A DNA stretch of 64,000 bases from a bacterium (GCA_016708025.1 JADJGQ010000002.1:496001-560000), one strand, 5' to 3'; counted from the stretch's first letter, positions 33,121-42,423 are shown. Numbers and translations are program-made. The notes: a model not told the origin generated them from the letters alone.

Positions 33121-34433
33121 TGATTTTTCTCCCGTCCGATATACGGAATCTCCTGGCGGTGTGGGTCATATTCAGGATGATCCAACAACTCTTCCAGACG
33201 AGCTTCCATCTCAGGTGTGATAATATGTTCCATATCCTCAGCATCGCGGTGGACATGATCTTCCGGCAATTCAAGATAGCGAGAGAGATAGACTTCCCAG
33301 AGTCGGTGCAGTCGGGTCACCCGCGCGCCTTCGGTGATCCCGCTATCCGAGAGGCGGTACATACTGCCGGACTTCTCCACCATCCCCTGACTCTGCAATG
33401 TCCTCAGCGCCGACTGCAACTCTCGTTGCGTGAATGACCACATCCGCTTGATCTGATCAAACGGATAATACTTTTTCCACAGTTTTCCATCCTGGCCCGC
33501 CTTAAAGAGCACTTTTAAGACATGCTCGCGAGTCATCTTCCGTCTGTTGGCATAATGCTGCCGGATATAGCTGATTACGCCGCGATTCGGCGCAAACAGC
33601 ATGGAAAACGCAAAGAGAGCGGTAACGACGATCACCATCCATGGGCCGGTTGGGAAGCGCGGCGCAAGGAATGAGATGTACGCGCCAAACAGACCGGAGA
33701 GAATCCCGAAGACCGATGCGAGTATCACCATCAAATGCAGTTTATCCGTCCACTGTCGCGCCGCCGCCGCCGGAGTGATCAGCATCGCCGCCATCAGCAC
33801 CACACCAACTGCCTGTAGTCCGATCGTCACTGCAAAAACGATCATGGTAGTCAGTGCAAACTGAAGCAGGCCGACATTCATCCCGAGCGATCGTCCAAAC
33901 GCCGCATCAAAGGAGATCAACTTGAAGCGACCAAAGCCGAGCGATACTACCACCAACATGGTCAGCGCAACAATCCCGAGGATGACCACATCATCTCGCC
34001 CCATCGCCGCCGCCTGTCCAAAGAGAAACTTATCCAGACCGGACTGTGCGCCGGAACCCGATTTCTGGATATGCGTCAGGATGACTATACCCAGTCCAAA
34101 AAAGACCGTTAGCACGATGCCGAGCGCCGCATCCAATTTGATCTTCGACTCTTTGATGATATAATTGATCGCCAGCGCACCAAGCCAGCCCGTGATCGAG
34201 GCGCCGATCAAAAGCGCGAGGAAATCTTTCCGTCCCATCAGCAGGAAGGCGAGTGCCACGCCGGGAAGGGCCGCATGCGCCAGTGCATCCCCCAACAGCG
34301 ACCGCTTCTGCAGATAGGCAAAACAGCCCAGCCCACCGGCCGCGCCACCCAGCAGGATCGATCCAAACACGACCCACCGGACATTGGCATCGACTAAGGA
34401 GAAAAAGCGTAATGTCGAATCAAGCCATTCCAT
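33117..34433 (-). CDS. Metal ABC transporter permease fused to a DtxR-type metal-sensing domain
   Basis: The first 290 residues are an ABC-3 permease (LLGDALAHAALPGVALAF; about eight membrane helices). The remaining 145 residues match DtxR/MntR regulators: a winged helix-like stretch (REHVLKVLFKAG ... ELQSALRTLQSQGMVEKSGSMYRLSDSG) and the dimerisation/metal part LHRLWEVYL ... VHRDAEDMEHIITPEMEARL, with His and Glu/Asp residues at positions where MntR binds Mn. Such permease-DtxR fusions occur in Bacteroidetes and relatives. It could sense cytosolic metal and gate transport; that is inference. A free DtxR regulator heads the same operon. Confidence 0.9.
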   Translation of the reverse strand: MEWLDSTLRFFSLVDANVRWVVFGSILLGGAAGGLGCFAYLQKRSLLGDALAHAALPGVALAFLLMGRKDFLALLIGASITGWLGALAINYIIKESKIKLDAALGIVLTVFFGLGIVILTHIQKSGSGAQSGLDKFLFGQAAAMGRDDVVILGIVALTMLVVVSLGFGRFKLISFDAAFGRSLGMNVGLLQFALTTMIVFAVTIGLQAVGVVLMAAMLITPAAAARQWTDKLHLMVILASVFGILSGLFGAYISFLAPRFPTGPWMVIVVTALFAFSMLFAPNRGVISYIRQHYANRRKMTREHVLKVLFKAGQDGKLWKKYYPFDQIKRMWSFTQRELQSALRTLQSQGMVEKSGSMYRLSDSGITEGARVTRLHRLWEVYLSRYLELPEDHVHRDAEDMEHIITPEMEARLEELLDHPEYDPHRQEIPYIGREKNQ

Positions 34434-34439
34434 ATCGCC

Positions 34440-35201
34440 TCAGCGGTGACGCGCCACTTTCTCCGCCGCCTCACTCAACAGCAGCAGTTTTCCGCCGTAG
34501 GTCAGGCGAAGATTCTCTTCCGTGAAGATCTGGGCGGTCGGCCCGAACTTGACCAGGCGCATATTCAGCAGCATCACCCAGTCAAAATATTCTGTGACGG
34601 TATGCAGGTCGTGGTGTACCACCATGACTGTCTTGCGATGTTCCTTGAGATCCTTCAGCAGCTCGATGATCGCCTTTTCGGTGGCGGCATCAACTCCTGC
34701 AAATGGTTCATCCATCAAGTAGATCGAGGCATCCTGCGTCAGGGCGCGGGCGAGGAAGACCCGTTGCTGTTGCCCGCCGGACAACTGACTGATCTGGCGA
34801 TGCGCGAAATCCTGCATCCCCACCTTCTCCAGGCAGGCCATTGCGATCTGTTTATCTTCTTTAGAGGGACGACTGAATATCCCCAGCCGGCCATACCGCC
34901 CCATCGTCACGACATCCAGCGCATTGATCGGGAAATCCCAGTCCACCGACTCACGCTGCGGCACATATCCGATCTTGTGACGCATATTCTCCAGCGGCTC
35001 GCCGTAGATCTTTACATAGCCGGACAGCAGCGGCAACAACCCCATGATCGCTTTGATCAGGGTCGATTTTCCCGCACCATTCGGGCCGACCAGACCGATC
35101 AGATTCCCTTCGGGCAGGGTGAAATCAACATTCCACAGAACCGGCTTGCGGCGATAGGCCACTGTCAGGTCGTGTACTTCGATAGGAAGATTCGTTTCCA
35201 T
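34440..35201 (-). CDS. Metal ABC transporter ATP-binding protein
   Basis: A 253-residue ABC ATPase energising the importer. Walker A GPNGAGKST, the Q-loop in YVPQRESVDWDFP, signature LSGGQQQR, Walker B IYLMDEPFAGVD and switch His in VVHHDLH are all intact. The PQRESVDWDFP segment is typical of Mn/Zn/Fe (MntA/TroB) ATPases. It lies between the solute-binding protein gene (1 base) and the fused permease (6 bases). Confidence 0.93.
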   Translation of the reverse strand: METNLPIEVHDLTVAYRRKPVLWNVDFTLPEGNLIGLVGPNGAGKSTLIKAIMGLLPLLSGYVKIYGEPLENMRHKIGYVPQRESVDWDFPINALDVVTMGRYGRLGIFSRPSKEDKQIAMACLEKVGMQDFAHRQISQLSGGQQQRVFLARALTQDASIYLMDEPFAGVDAATEKAIIELLKDLKEHRKTVMVVHHDLHTVTEYFDWVMLLNMRLVKFGPTAQIFTEENLRLTYGGKLLLLSEAAEKVARHR

Positions 35202-35202
35202 C

Positions 35203-36135
35203 TTACTTCAACGCCTTTACGATCGCTTCAACATTGTGGCGGACCATCCCGAGATAGGTCCCTTCGGGCGTGCCCGCCTGACCCATCGCATCGGAGAAAA
35301 GCTCGCCGCCGATCACTATTTCATGCCCGCGCGATTGGCAACCCTCAACCACCGTCTCAATCGCTTTGCGCGGTACTGAAGATTCCACGAACACCGCCTT
35401 GATTTTTTTCTCCACCAGCATATCGATCATTGCCGTCATGTCAAAAAGCCCGGCTTCGGTGACCGTTGAGATCCCCTGCAATCCCTGCACATCGATATGG
35501 TATGCCCGTCCGAAATAACCGAACGCATCATGGGCCGTCACCAACACTCGCTGATTCTCCGGGATACTGGCGATCTGCTCCCGCACCCAGATATCCAGGG
35601 CGCGCAACGAATCAAGATAGGCGGCGCCGTTCAGACAGTAGATATCGGTATGTTTTGGGTCATGCTTGGTCAGGGTAGCCACAACCTCCCGCACCGCCAT
35701 CTCCCAGAGAGAGACATCAAACCAGATATGCGGATCGGCGTGTCCTTCGAATTGCGCCGGATGTCGCCGGAGTGAGTCCGGCACAACCTCGCCGACAGCC
35801 ACTGCGACCTTGCTCCCGGACATCTGCCTGAATATATCAGTCATCTTTGCTTCCAGATTCAATCCATTGTACAGGATGATATCTGCGTTGGTCAGCCGAT
35901 CGATATCCCCTTTGGTCGCTTTGTATAAGTGCGGATCGACCCCCGGGCCCATCAGCGAGTGCAGCGAAACTGAGTCGCCGGCGATATTGCGTACCGCATC
36001 CCCCAGCATTCCGATCGTCGTCACCACCGATATCTTGCCGTCGTCGGCAGGCGTCTCCTGTTTGCCACCACAGCCGAACAAAAGTCCAACCAGGACCAGC
36101 CCAGTCGCCAGAGTTTGTAACAATGTCACCTTCAT
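35203..36135 (-). CDS. Metal-binding lipoprotein of the ABC importer (cluster A-I)
   Basis: A periplasmic or surface lipoprotein capturing Mn2+/Zn2+. Start at 36135 gives a lipoprotein signal with lipobox LLFGC (Cys near 22); a start seven codons upstream would overlap the regulator gene and has a poorer binding site. Metal ligands of the cluster A-I fold are seen: His in VDPHLYKAT, His in ADPHIWFD, Glu in FVESSVPRK and Asp in GELFSDAMG. The His-rich loop of zinc-specific ZnuA is absent, favouring manganese. 310 residues. Confidence 0.9.
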   Translation of the reverse strand: MKVTLLQTLATGLVLVGLLFGCGGKQETPADDGKISVVTTIGMLGDAVRNIAGDSVSLHSLMGPGVDPHLYKATKGDIDRLTNADIILYNGLNLEAKMTDIFRQMSGSKVAVAVGEVVPDSLRRHPAQFEGHADPHIWFDVSLWEMAVREVVATLTKHDPKHTDIYCLNGAAYLDSLRALDIWVREQIASIPENQRVLVTAHDAFGYFGRAYHIDVQGLQGISTVTEAGLFDMTAMIDMLVEKKIKAVFVESSVPRKAIETVVEGCQSRGHEIVIGGELFSDAMGQAGTPEGTYLGMVRHNVEAIVKALK

Positions 36136-36143
36136 CGTACTTT

Positions 36144-36659
36144 TTATCCTCTCCATCCTCGTACTCGATTTTGCATCAGGTTTTTGAATTGTCGTACCCG
36201 GGTCAGATCTGAAGTTGTCTGGAAAGCTGTGATTCGTTGCTGATCCGGCTGCGGCAACTGTTGGAAATATTCCAGGAAGTCGTGTAGCCGCTCGGCCGTT
36301 CGCGGAGAAAGCCCATGTTCTATCTTGCAGGCGTCCTGTTCGGCCGCCCGTTCATCTAATCCCAGCACCTCGGTAAAAAACGTCACGAGATCGGTATGCC
36401 GGTGGCGAATATCCGTCGCCATCTTCCGGCCGTGATCCGAAAGCGTCACCCCCTGGCGGTGCGGATGTTCCAGCAGCCCAAGTAAGGTCAGCTTGTGTAC
36501 CGTCCGTGTGACGGTCGGTAGCTTGGTCTGTAACTCGCGCGCGATATCCGTGATCCTGACCGAACCCTCCGGGTCTTGCTGACTCAACTGGAAGATCACC
36601 TCCAGGTAATCCTCCTGGGTCGCCGTCAGGATGATGGCTTGTTTATCTTTTGTCACCAT
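36144..36659 (-). CDS. DtxR/MntR-family metal-dependent transcriptional regulator
   Basis: A 171-residue regulator: N-terminal winged helix (TATQEDYLEVIFQLSQ, RITDIARELQTKLPTVTRTVHKL in outline; key helix PTVTRTV) and the DtxR metal/dimer domain (LSDHGRKMATDIRHRHTDLVTFFTEVLGLD, then EQDACKIEHGLSPRTAERL). The HRH and E-x-x-x-C-K-I-E-H residues are the usual Mn/Fe ligands. It heads the transporter operon and probably represses it when metal is plentiful. No C-terminal SH3 domain, as in MntR. Confidence 0.92.
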   Translation of the reverse strand: MVTKDKQAIILTATQEDYLEVIFQLSQQDPEGSVRITDIARELQTKLPTVTRTVHKLTLLGLLEHPHRQGVTLSDHGRKMATDIRHRHTDLVTFFTEVLGLDERAAEQDACKIEHGLSPRTAERLHDFLEYFQQLPQPDQQRITAFQTTSDLTRVRQFKNLMQNRVRGWRG

Positions 36660-36661
36660 AG

Positions 36662-36714
36662 TTACCTATTAGTAATTACCTTGAGATAATAAGGTTCCCG
36701 GCCGAGCAGAACAA
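36662..36714 (-). promoter_or_regulatory. Promoter of the metal-transport operon with possible DtxR operator
   Basis: On the minus strand TTGTTC (36709-36714) and TATTAT (36686-36691) are 17 bases apart. Between the -10 and the start codon lies an AT-rich, partly symmetric element, AGGTAATTACTAATAGGTAA in outline (36662-36683), with GGTAA repeated 14 bases apart. Its position over the transcription start fits autorepression by the adjacent regulator. Confidence 0.45.
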
Positions 36715-36848
36715 TATAAAATCGAGTCCATAAGTCATTGAAGGATAGATTTTTAATAAAATCCGTATTGGCCGAATGTCGACCATTCGCTTTAGCGGAA
36801 CCTGCCTGATTGACCCCTGTTGTTACGGGCAAAGGAAATCGACTAGAC

Positions 36849-37829
36849 ATGGATATTATGCAGTTTCTGGAATCAAATCAGCTGTTCCTCTGGATAGGCT
36901 TCAACCTGTTTGTTTTGGCCATGCTGGCGCTGGATCTCGGAGTATTCCATCGGCGCGACCATACCGTCTCCGTTCGCGAGTCTCTCACCTGGACCGTTGC
37001 CTGGATCGCTCTGGCCATCGGCTTTAATGTCGCGCTCTATTACTGGAAGAGCGGCATCTATGGTCCGGAACGAGGAACCGAGATCGCTCTTCAATTCCTG
37101 ACCGGGTATCTCATTGAAAAATCGCTGTCGATCGACAACATCTTTGTTTTCCTCCTACTTTTTGCCTACTTCCGGGTCCCCAGCGAGTATCAGCATCGAG
37201 TGCTCTTCTGGGGGATCATTGGTGCCCTGATCTTCCGCGGAATATTCATCGCACTCGGAGCAGTCCTCATTGCCAAATTCCACTGGGTGATCTACCTCTT
37301 TGGCGCGTTTCTGATCTTTACCGGCATCAAAATGGCCTGGGTGAAAGACAAGCAGATTCATCCGGAGCGCAATCCGGTCCTGAGACTTTTCCGCAAACTG
37401 ATGCCGGTGACGGATCAGTATCATGGCGGGAAGTTTTTCATTCGCGATGCCGGCAAGCTCATCGCAACTCCATTGTTCCTGGTTCTGCTCCTGATTGAGA
37501 CCTCGGACATCATCTTCGCTGTCGACTCTGTGCCGGCGATCTTTGCCGTCAGCCAGGACCCATTCATAGTGTATACCGCTAACGTATTCGCCATTCTGGG
37601 ACTGCGGTCACTCTATTTCGCTTTGGCCGCGGTCATGCGTCTGTTCCACCATCTTCACTATGGCTTGTCGGCCATTCTGATCTTTGTTGGCATAAAAATG
37701 GCACTAACCGACATCTTCAAGATCCCGGTTGTCTACTCGCTGGGAGCCATAGGCGTCATCCTGGCACTCTCCATTGCCGCATCGCTTCTCTGGCCGAAAA
37801 AGGATGAGGATCATTCGGAAGCCGGATGA
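36849..37829 (+). CDS. TerC/Alx-family membrane protein, probable manganese exporter
   Basis: A 326-residue inner-membrane protein with about nine helices. TerC signatures: LALDLGVFHR near the start, EKSLSIDNIFVFLL, and ETSDIIFAVDSVPAIFAV, each carrying membrane-embedded Asp/Glu residues. Members such as Alx and MeeF/YkoY export Mn2+, sometimes to feed secreted proteins. The start is the ATG at 36849 with AAAGGA upstream; an in-frame TTG at 36810 is unlikely. It is divergent from the manganese-type uptake operon and shares its control region. I found no yybP-ykoY riboswitch in the leader. Confidence 0.9.
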   Translation: MDIMQFLESNQLFLWIGFNLFVLAMLALDLGVFHRRDHTVSVRESLTWTVAWIALAIGFNVALYYWKSGIYGPERGTEIALQFLTGYLIEKSLSIDNIFVFLLLFAYFRVPSEYQHRVLFWGIIGALIFRGIFIALGAVLIAKFHWVIYLFGAFLIFTGIKMAWVKDKQIHPERNPVLRLFRKLMPVTDQYHGGKFFIRDAGKLIATPLFLVLLLIETSDIIFAVDSVPAIFAVSQDPFIVYTANVFAILGLRSLYFALAAVMRLFHHLHYGLSAILIFVGIKMALTDIFKIPVVYSLGAIGVILALSIAASLLWPKKDEDHSEAG

Positions 37830-37971
37830 TTCCCCTCTCTCTGCCGGGAGGGGCGAACGAGACCGTTACGTTCCGACGGCGACAAATCTTGACAGCCGTT
37901 GCTCAACAATCCTATGTTGCCCTTTGCGAACAGACAGTACAGAAATCAGCAATTAAAGGGGATTCCGCATC

Positions 37972-38697
37972 GTGAATTATCGCCGTCCAGACCGCTGGCC
38001 GACCGACCGGGCATCAGCACTTCAACTGCAATCCATCGCTTCACAGGCTGTAGAGATAAACAGTAATGTCGCTGAGCCACGCTCCATTGTTGCGGTTGAT
38101 ACCGACTACGGTTTTGCAGGACAGATCCTCTATGCCGCCGCTGTGGTGCTGAGTTTCCCTGAAATGGAAGAGATCGAGCGCAGTTTTGCCCGAATGGACG
38201 TGAAATTCCCCTACTACCCGGGACTGCTCTTTTATCGCGAGGGACCCGTAATTCTTGAAGCGCTGAGCAAACTGGCGACCGACCCTGAGGTTATAATGAT
38301 TAACGGCCACGGTATCGATCACCCCGACCGATGCGGCATGGCCTCACATATCGGTATGCTCTTCGATAAGCCGTCGATCGGTTGCGCCCGCAAAATCCTG
38401 GCCGCGACCCATCGGCCATTAGATAAAACGCGAGGATCCATTCAGCCGATGATACTGAACGGGAAAGAGGTAGGTCTGGCACTCCGCAGCAAAGAATCAG
38501 TTAAGCCGATCTTTGTTTCGCCCGGACATAAGTGCGATCTGCGCTTTGCCCACGATATCGTCACTCGGTCACTGCGTGGATTCCGGCTCCCCGAACCAAT
38601 GCGCGTCGCTCATTTACTGGCTAACCGCTATCGCCAACGTTCAGAAAAACAACGAGCAGGGACCACTGACCTGGTCACCAGTGAGCAACTGGCATGA
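37972..38697 (+). CDS. nfi: Endonuclease V-like protein with a substituted metal ligand
   Basis: Endonuclease V nicks DNA next to deaminated bases (inosine). The fold is clear: VAVDTDYG with Asp43, FPYYPGLLFYREGP with Glu90, then the NGHGIDHPDRCGMASHIG block and PSIGCARKIL. The residue that is Asp110 in Thermotoga EndoV (DGHG/DGQG) is Asn here (codon aac, residue 111), and mutation of that Asp is known to destroy activity. So it may be inactive, altered, or able to use another ligand. It starts with GTG, AAGGGG 13 bases upstream, and overlaps the peptidase gene by ATGA. Confidence 0.8.
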   Translation: MNYRRPDRWPTDRASALQLQSIASQAVEINSNVAEPRSIVAVDTDYGFAGQILYAAAVVLSFPEMEEIERSFARMDVKFPYYPGLLFYREGPVILEALSKLATDPEVIMINGHGIDHPDRCGMASHIGMLFDKPSIGCARKILAATHRPLDKTRGSIQPMILNGKEVGLALRSKESVKPIFVSPGHKCDLRFAHDIVTRSLRGFRLPEPMRVAHLLANRYRQRSEKQRAGTTDLVTSEQLA

Positions 38698-39914
38698 AAC
38701 AGATGCGACCGCCTTCTTCTCAGCCTGTCACTGCCGAAGAAATTCGCATGCTTGCCCAGCGCTCCTTTCCGAAGCAGGTTGCCTGGCGTAGACATCTTCA
38801 TCAGCATCCCGAACTCTCCAATGAAGAATTTGATACGACTGCATTCCTTCGCAAAGAAGTGAAGAAGCTCGGATTGCGAATTCTGCCGATCAGGCTGAAG
38901 ACCGGCTTACTCGCAGAGATCGAGGGTTCATCACCGGGGCCAACTGTCATAATCCGAACCGATATCGATGCCCTGCCGATCCTGGAGCAGACTGGCTTGC
39001 CGTTCGCTTCCAAAAGAGCCGGATGTATGCATGCCTGCGGACATGATATGCATATGGCGACCATCCTCGGCACCGCCAACCTGATTGCCCAATGCAAACG
39101 ACATCTCAAAGGGAAAGTCCGCTTCATATTTCAGCCGGCCGAGGAGATGCCCCCCGGTGGCGCCATTCCGATGATCGCTAACGGCGCACTCAAGAACGGA
39201 GATGTCATTTTCGGTCTCCATGTTGACCCGGATATTCCGGCGGGCAAGATCGGACTGCGTGACGGCTCCGCCATGGCCTCGGTCTATGACTTTGACCTTA
39301 CCGTGCATGGCCGCACCGGACATGCCGCTCGACCACACCTGACAGTTGATGCTATCGCCACTTCAGCCGAGATCATTGAGTCACTGCACAAAGTGGTCTC
39401 TCGCGAGACCGATCCAATCGATTCAGTCGTCATCACCTTCGGCAAGATCTCCGGCGGGACTGCACGGAATATCATTGCCGACTCAGTCCAGTTGACCGGC
39501 ACGGCGCGAACCCTGTCGCCCAGACTCCAGAAACTGGTGCCGTCGCTGATCAAACGGACCGCCACAAACATCGCTCGGGCGCGCGGAGCGAGTTGCTCTA
39601 TTTTCGCGCGGGCACACTATCCGGTGCTGGCAAATAACGTCGCGGTCAACGAGTTTCTCGCGGCCCAGTATCAGTCGCTCTATGGCAAAGGGAAAGTAGT
39701 GCATCATCCGGCGGTTCTCGGCGGCGAAGACTTCGCCTGCTACCTGCAGAAACTTCCCGGCGCCATGTTTCGGCTCGGGATCATGAACCATAAGCTCAAA
39801 GCCAACCAGCCATGGCACTCGCCTAAATTCATCGCCGATGAAACGGCTCTGCCATACGGCTCAGCTCTGCTGGCCTTTGCGGCCCTGCAATACGGATGGA
39901 ACGGCCTGCGATGA
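38694..39914 (+). CDS. M20D-family amidohydrolase/peptidase
   Basis: A 406-residue metal-dependent amidohydrolase related to hippurate hydrolase and N-acyl-L-amino acid deacylases. The di-metal site is seen in HACGHDMHMA and QPAEEMPPGG, and the opening RRHLHQHPELSNEE and RTDIDALPI are family marks. A His near VDPDIPAGKIG and another in the C-terminal VLGGEDFACYL complete the site. No signal peptide. It overlaps both the endonuclease V gene and the next gene by ATGA-type junctions, so the three are coupled. Confidence 0.9.
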   Translation: MKQMRPPSSQPVTAEEIRMLAQRSFPKQVAWRRHLHQHPELSNEEFDTTAFLRKEVKKLGLRILPIRLKTGLLAEIEGSSPGPTVIIRTDIDALPILEQTGLPFASKRAGCMHACGHDMHMATILGTANLIAQCKRHLKGKVRFIFQPAEEMPPGGAIPMIANGALKNGDVIFGLHVDPDIPAGKIGLRDGSAMASVYDFDLTVHGRTGHAARPHLTVDAIATSAEIIESLHKVVSRETDPIDSVVITFGKISGGTARNIIADSVQLTGTARTLSPRLQKLVPSLIKRTATNIARARGASCSIFARAHYPVLANNVAVNEFLAAQYQSLYGKGKVVHHPAVLGGEDFACYLQKLPGAMFRLGIMNHKLKANQPWHSPKFIADETALPYGSALLAFAALQYGWNGLR

Positions 39915-41383
39915 TACGTCGAACGATCCTCAGCTTTGTCCTCCTCTGTCTGCTCCTGTCGGGGTCTGTTAATGCCATGCGCCCTGAGGACCAGGCCGTG
40001 ACACTGGCCAATTTCCTCTACATCAACTATATCGCTACTTCGCAGGCTAAGGTCTATTTCGCCACTACCTCCGGGGTTGTCGTTTACAACAAGTTGACCA
40101 ACCAATGGGAAGAACCGCTGACCGGCGCCGATGGCTTTGTCGAAACTGATATTCGGCGGATCCGGGTCGATCGATTCGATCAACATCTCTACGCTGAGGT
40201 TGCCTCCGGCTGGTACGAATACAATTTCACTTTTAAGCGATGGCTCACGCTGTTCGAACAGCCGACTGTTGAATCCAACGACTCACATATCGCACCACCC
40301 GAGGAACTGGTCGCTCCGTTTGGCTATAATTACCTCGGAAACGGAACAATGGTTGACCCCGAGGCACGGTCGTTTACCATTACCGACGTGGTCAACGATG
40401 GCGACGGGAATCTCTGGCTCGGTACCTGGGGATACGGCGTATTCCGCTCCGGCACCATTGTCAACAATCTGACTCCGCTTCCATACGGTCTGGTGCAAAA
40501 CGGCGCCTATTCGATCTACCGCGATGACAGCACTCTCTGGACCGGCGGCCCCACACTGACCAGTAGCCGCACCGGTGTCACCGGCTACAACTTCATCGCC
40601 AACAGCTTCAGTTACATTGAGACCGGCATTCACCCGGATCTTCCGACAGTCGACATCAACTGCGTCACTGGCAACAAGCGCTCGATCATACTCGGCACCG
40701 AGGCAGGCTTGTTCATAATCGACCGGGCCAACCCGAGCATGATCAAACGGGTTGACCGGCGCCGCGGCTTCGCCGACGATAATATCACTAGTCTCCAGAT
40801 GATTGGCGAAGATACGCTGTTTCTTGGCACCACTAGCGGACTGTTGATATATCAGATCGCAGGCGATTCGATCAGGTATATTGCTCAGAAACAATTCTTT
40901 AATCGCATTATCTACGATCTGGCGGTAACCGAGGGATACCTCTGGATTGGTTCTGATGTTGGCGCATATCGCTATTCGTTCGAAACTGCCAAACTGCAGA
41001 AATTTCAGGACCCTGATCAGGTCCTCTTCAACCGGGTCTTTGGCATTCAGGCGTTCGGTGATGCGATCTGGTTTGTTTCGGATAACGGCCTGGTCCGTCT
41101 TGATCTCGAGGATGGAACCACCACGCCATACCGAGTCCCATCCAGCCGATTGGACTATCGTGCGATTGCCGTCAACGACAAGATCGCCGCTGTTACCTCG
41201 GAGCGCGGCGTGATCTTCATTTTCCTCGAAAAAGAGGATCTGCAGACGCGTGACTTTTCTGTCGAGGATGGTCTCGCTTCCACCTATGTCTATGACCTGC
41301 TGTTTGATGGGGACTACCTCTGGATCGGAACCGATAAAGGGCTGACCCGCTTTTACTGGAACAATCCCAACCGGATCGATTGA
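39911..41383 (+). CDS. Exported beta-propeller protein (two-component-regulator-propeller repeats)
   Basis: A 490-residue protein with a signal peptide (about 1-22) and repeated blades of the Reg_prop type: DGDGNLWLGTWGYGVFR, ITSLQMIGEDTLFLGTTSG, GYLWIGSDVGAYRYS and GDYLWIGTDKGLTRFYW. These propellers are the sensory half of some hybrid histidine kinases; here no kinase or membrane anchor follows, so it is a free propeller. The start at 39911 forms an ATGA overlap with the peptidase gene; an in-frame ATG at 39896 would add five residues. The ligand is unknown. Confidence 0.75.
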   Translation: MIRRTILSFVLLCLLLSGSVNAMRPEDQAVTLANFLYINYIATSQAKVYFATTSGVVVYNKLTNQWEEPLTGADGFVETDIRRIRVDRFDQHLYAEVASGWYEYNFTFKRWLTLFEQPTVESNDSHIAPPEELVAPFGYNYLGNGTMVDPEARSFTITDVVNDGDGNLWLGTWGYGVFRSGTIVNNLTPLPYGLVQNGAYSIYRDDSTLWTGGPTLTSSRTGVTGYNFIANSFSYIETGIHPDLPTVDINCVTGNKRSIILGTEAGLFIIDRANPSMIKRVDRRRGFADDNITSLQMIGEDTLFLGTTSGLLIYQIAGDSIRYIAQKQFFNRIIYDLAVTEGYLWIGSDVGAYRYSFETAKLQKFQDPDQVLFNRVFGIQAFGDAIWFVSDNGLVRLDLEDGTTTPYRVPSSRLDYRAIAVNDKIAAVTSERGVIFIFLEKEDLQTRDFSVEDGLASTYVYDLLFDGDYLWIGTDKGLTRFYWNNPNRID

Positions 41384-41484
41384 CCCATGCGATCAGCCAG
41401 AATATTCTGTTGATTCCATGCCGCTAATCTCGTAGTATCTTACTCAAGCGCATACGGTTCGATCCACCGTGCGCAAACAACACT

Positions 41485-42423
41485 ATGAAAAGCCTGCTCA
41501 ACAATCTCTGGTTGAAATTATTGGCCCTTCTGATCGGACTACTCGTCTGGTTTCATGTGGTCACCGAGAAAAGCTATACCTATGAGGTTATGCTCCCGGT
41601 CACCGATGTTGATCTTCGGGATGACCTGACAATCGCCACCCAGCCGCCGGATTCGATACTGGTTATTGTCTCCGCTAAAGGAAAGCAGTTGGTGCAATCG
41701 TCCTGGCGTGAACGCGGGCTGCGGATCAATATCTCCAAACTGCCGACCGGTCATCACACGCTCTATCTGACCCCGGAGAATATTCAGCTATATGCGCCGT
41801 TCAAGAACGTGGTGCTGGAAGAAGTGATCTCGCCAGTGCAATGGGAGATCGAGATCGACCCCAAAGTGACCGTGGAACTACCCGTCTCACCGACGATCAT
41901 CGCGAGCCCCGATGAAGGCTTTGCCGTCAGCAGTCGTGTCCAGGCAACTCCGGCGAAAGCCAAACTGACCGGTCCGCGTTCGATCATCAAAACACTCTCG
42001 TTTCTGTTGACCGAGCCGAAAGAATTGAACGGCCTGCGCAACAGCATCACGGTTCCTGCCGCTCTGGCCGTCCCCGCCGGGATGAGCATGAAAGTGGAAC
42101 CGGAGACAGTGATGGTCCGGATCGATGTCGTTCCGGTGAAGACCCGGGTATACGACAATCTTCCCGTCGCGGTCTATCATCTACCGCCGGATTATCTCGC
42201 AAAAACGAACCCGCCTTCGGTGCGCGTTGAATTGACCGGCCCGCCTGAAGATATCGAGCTGCTCAACAAGAATGCCCTGACGGTTGCCGCAGATTATCGT
42301 CACATGACCAAAGAAGGGATGGCCGTGATCAGCGTCGATTGCCCCGCAAATTTCCGGGTCAAAGCTGTTTCGGTTGACTCGGTAAGGATATTGGCTACCC
42401 CCCATGCTCGTTCTCGGAATTGA
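41485..42423 (+). CDS. YbbR-domain membrane protein
   Basis: A 312-residue protein with an N-terminal membrane helix (NLWLKLLALLIGLLVWFHV) followed by about three YbbR-type beta-rich repeats of about 85 residues. In Firmicutes the YbbR protein CdaR regulates the cyclic-di-AMP synthase CdaA; no cdaA is visible here. It overlaps tsaD by 20 bases, so the two are coupled. There is no strong ribosome binding site. Confidence 0.8.
   Translation: MKSLLNNLWLKLLALLIGLLVWFHVVTEKSYTYEVMLPVTDVDLRDDLTIATQPPDSILVIVSAKGKQLVQSSWRERGLRINISKLPTGHHTLYLTPENIQLYAPFKNVVLEEVISPVQWEIEIDPKVTVELPVSPTIIASPDEGFAVSSRVQATPAKAKLTGPRSIIKTLSFLLTEPKELNGLRNSITVPAALAVPAGMSMKVEPETVMVRIDVVPVKTRVYDNLPVAVYHLPPDYLAKTNPPSVRVELTGPPEDIELLNKNALTVAADYRHMTKEGMAVISVDCPANFRVKAVSVDSVRILATPHARSRN

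Noticed and set aside
36715..36848. yybP-ykoY manganese riboswitch before terC
   Set aside because: The conserved GGGGAGTA-like and CTGAGA-like aptamer segments are missing and the leader is short.
37832..37853. CCCCTC/GAGGGG hairpin after terC as a terminator
   Set aside because: Short stem, 10-base loop and no T tract.
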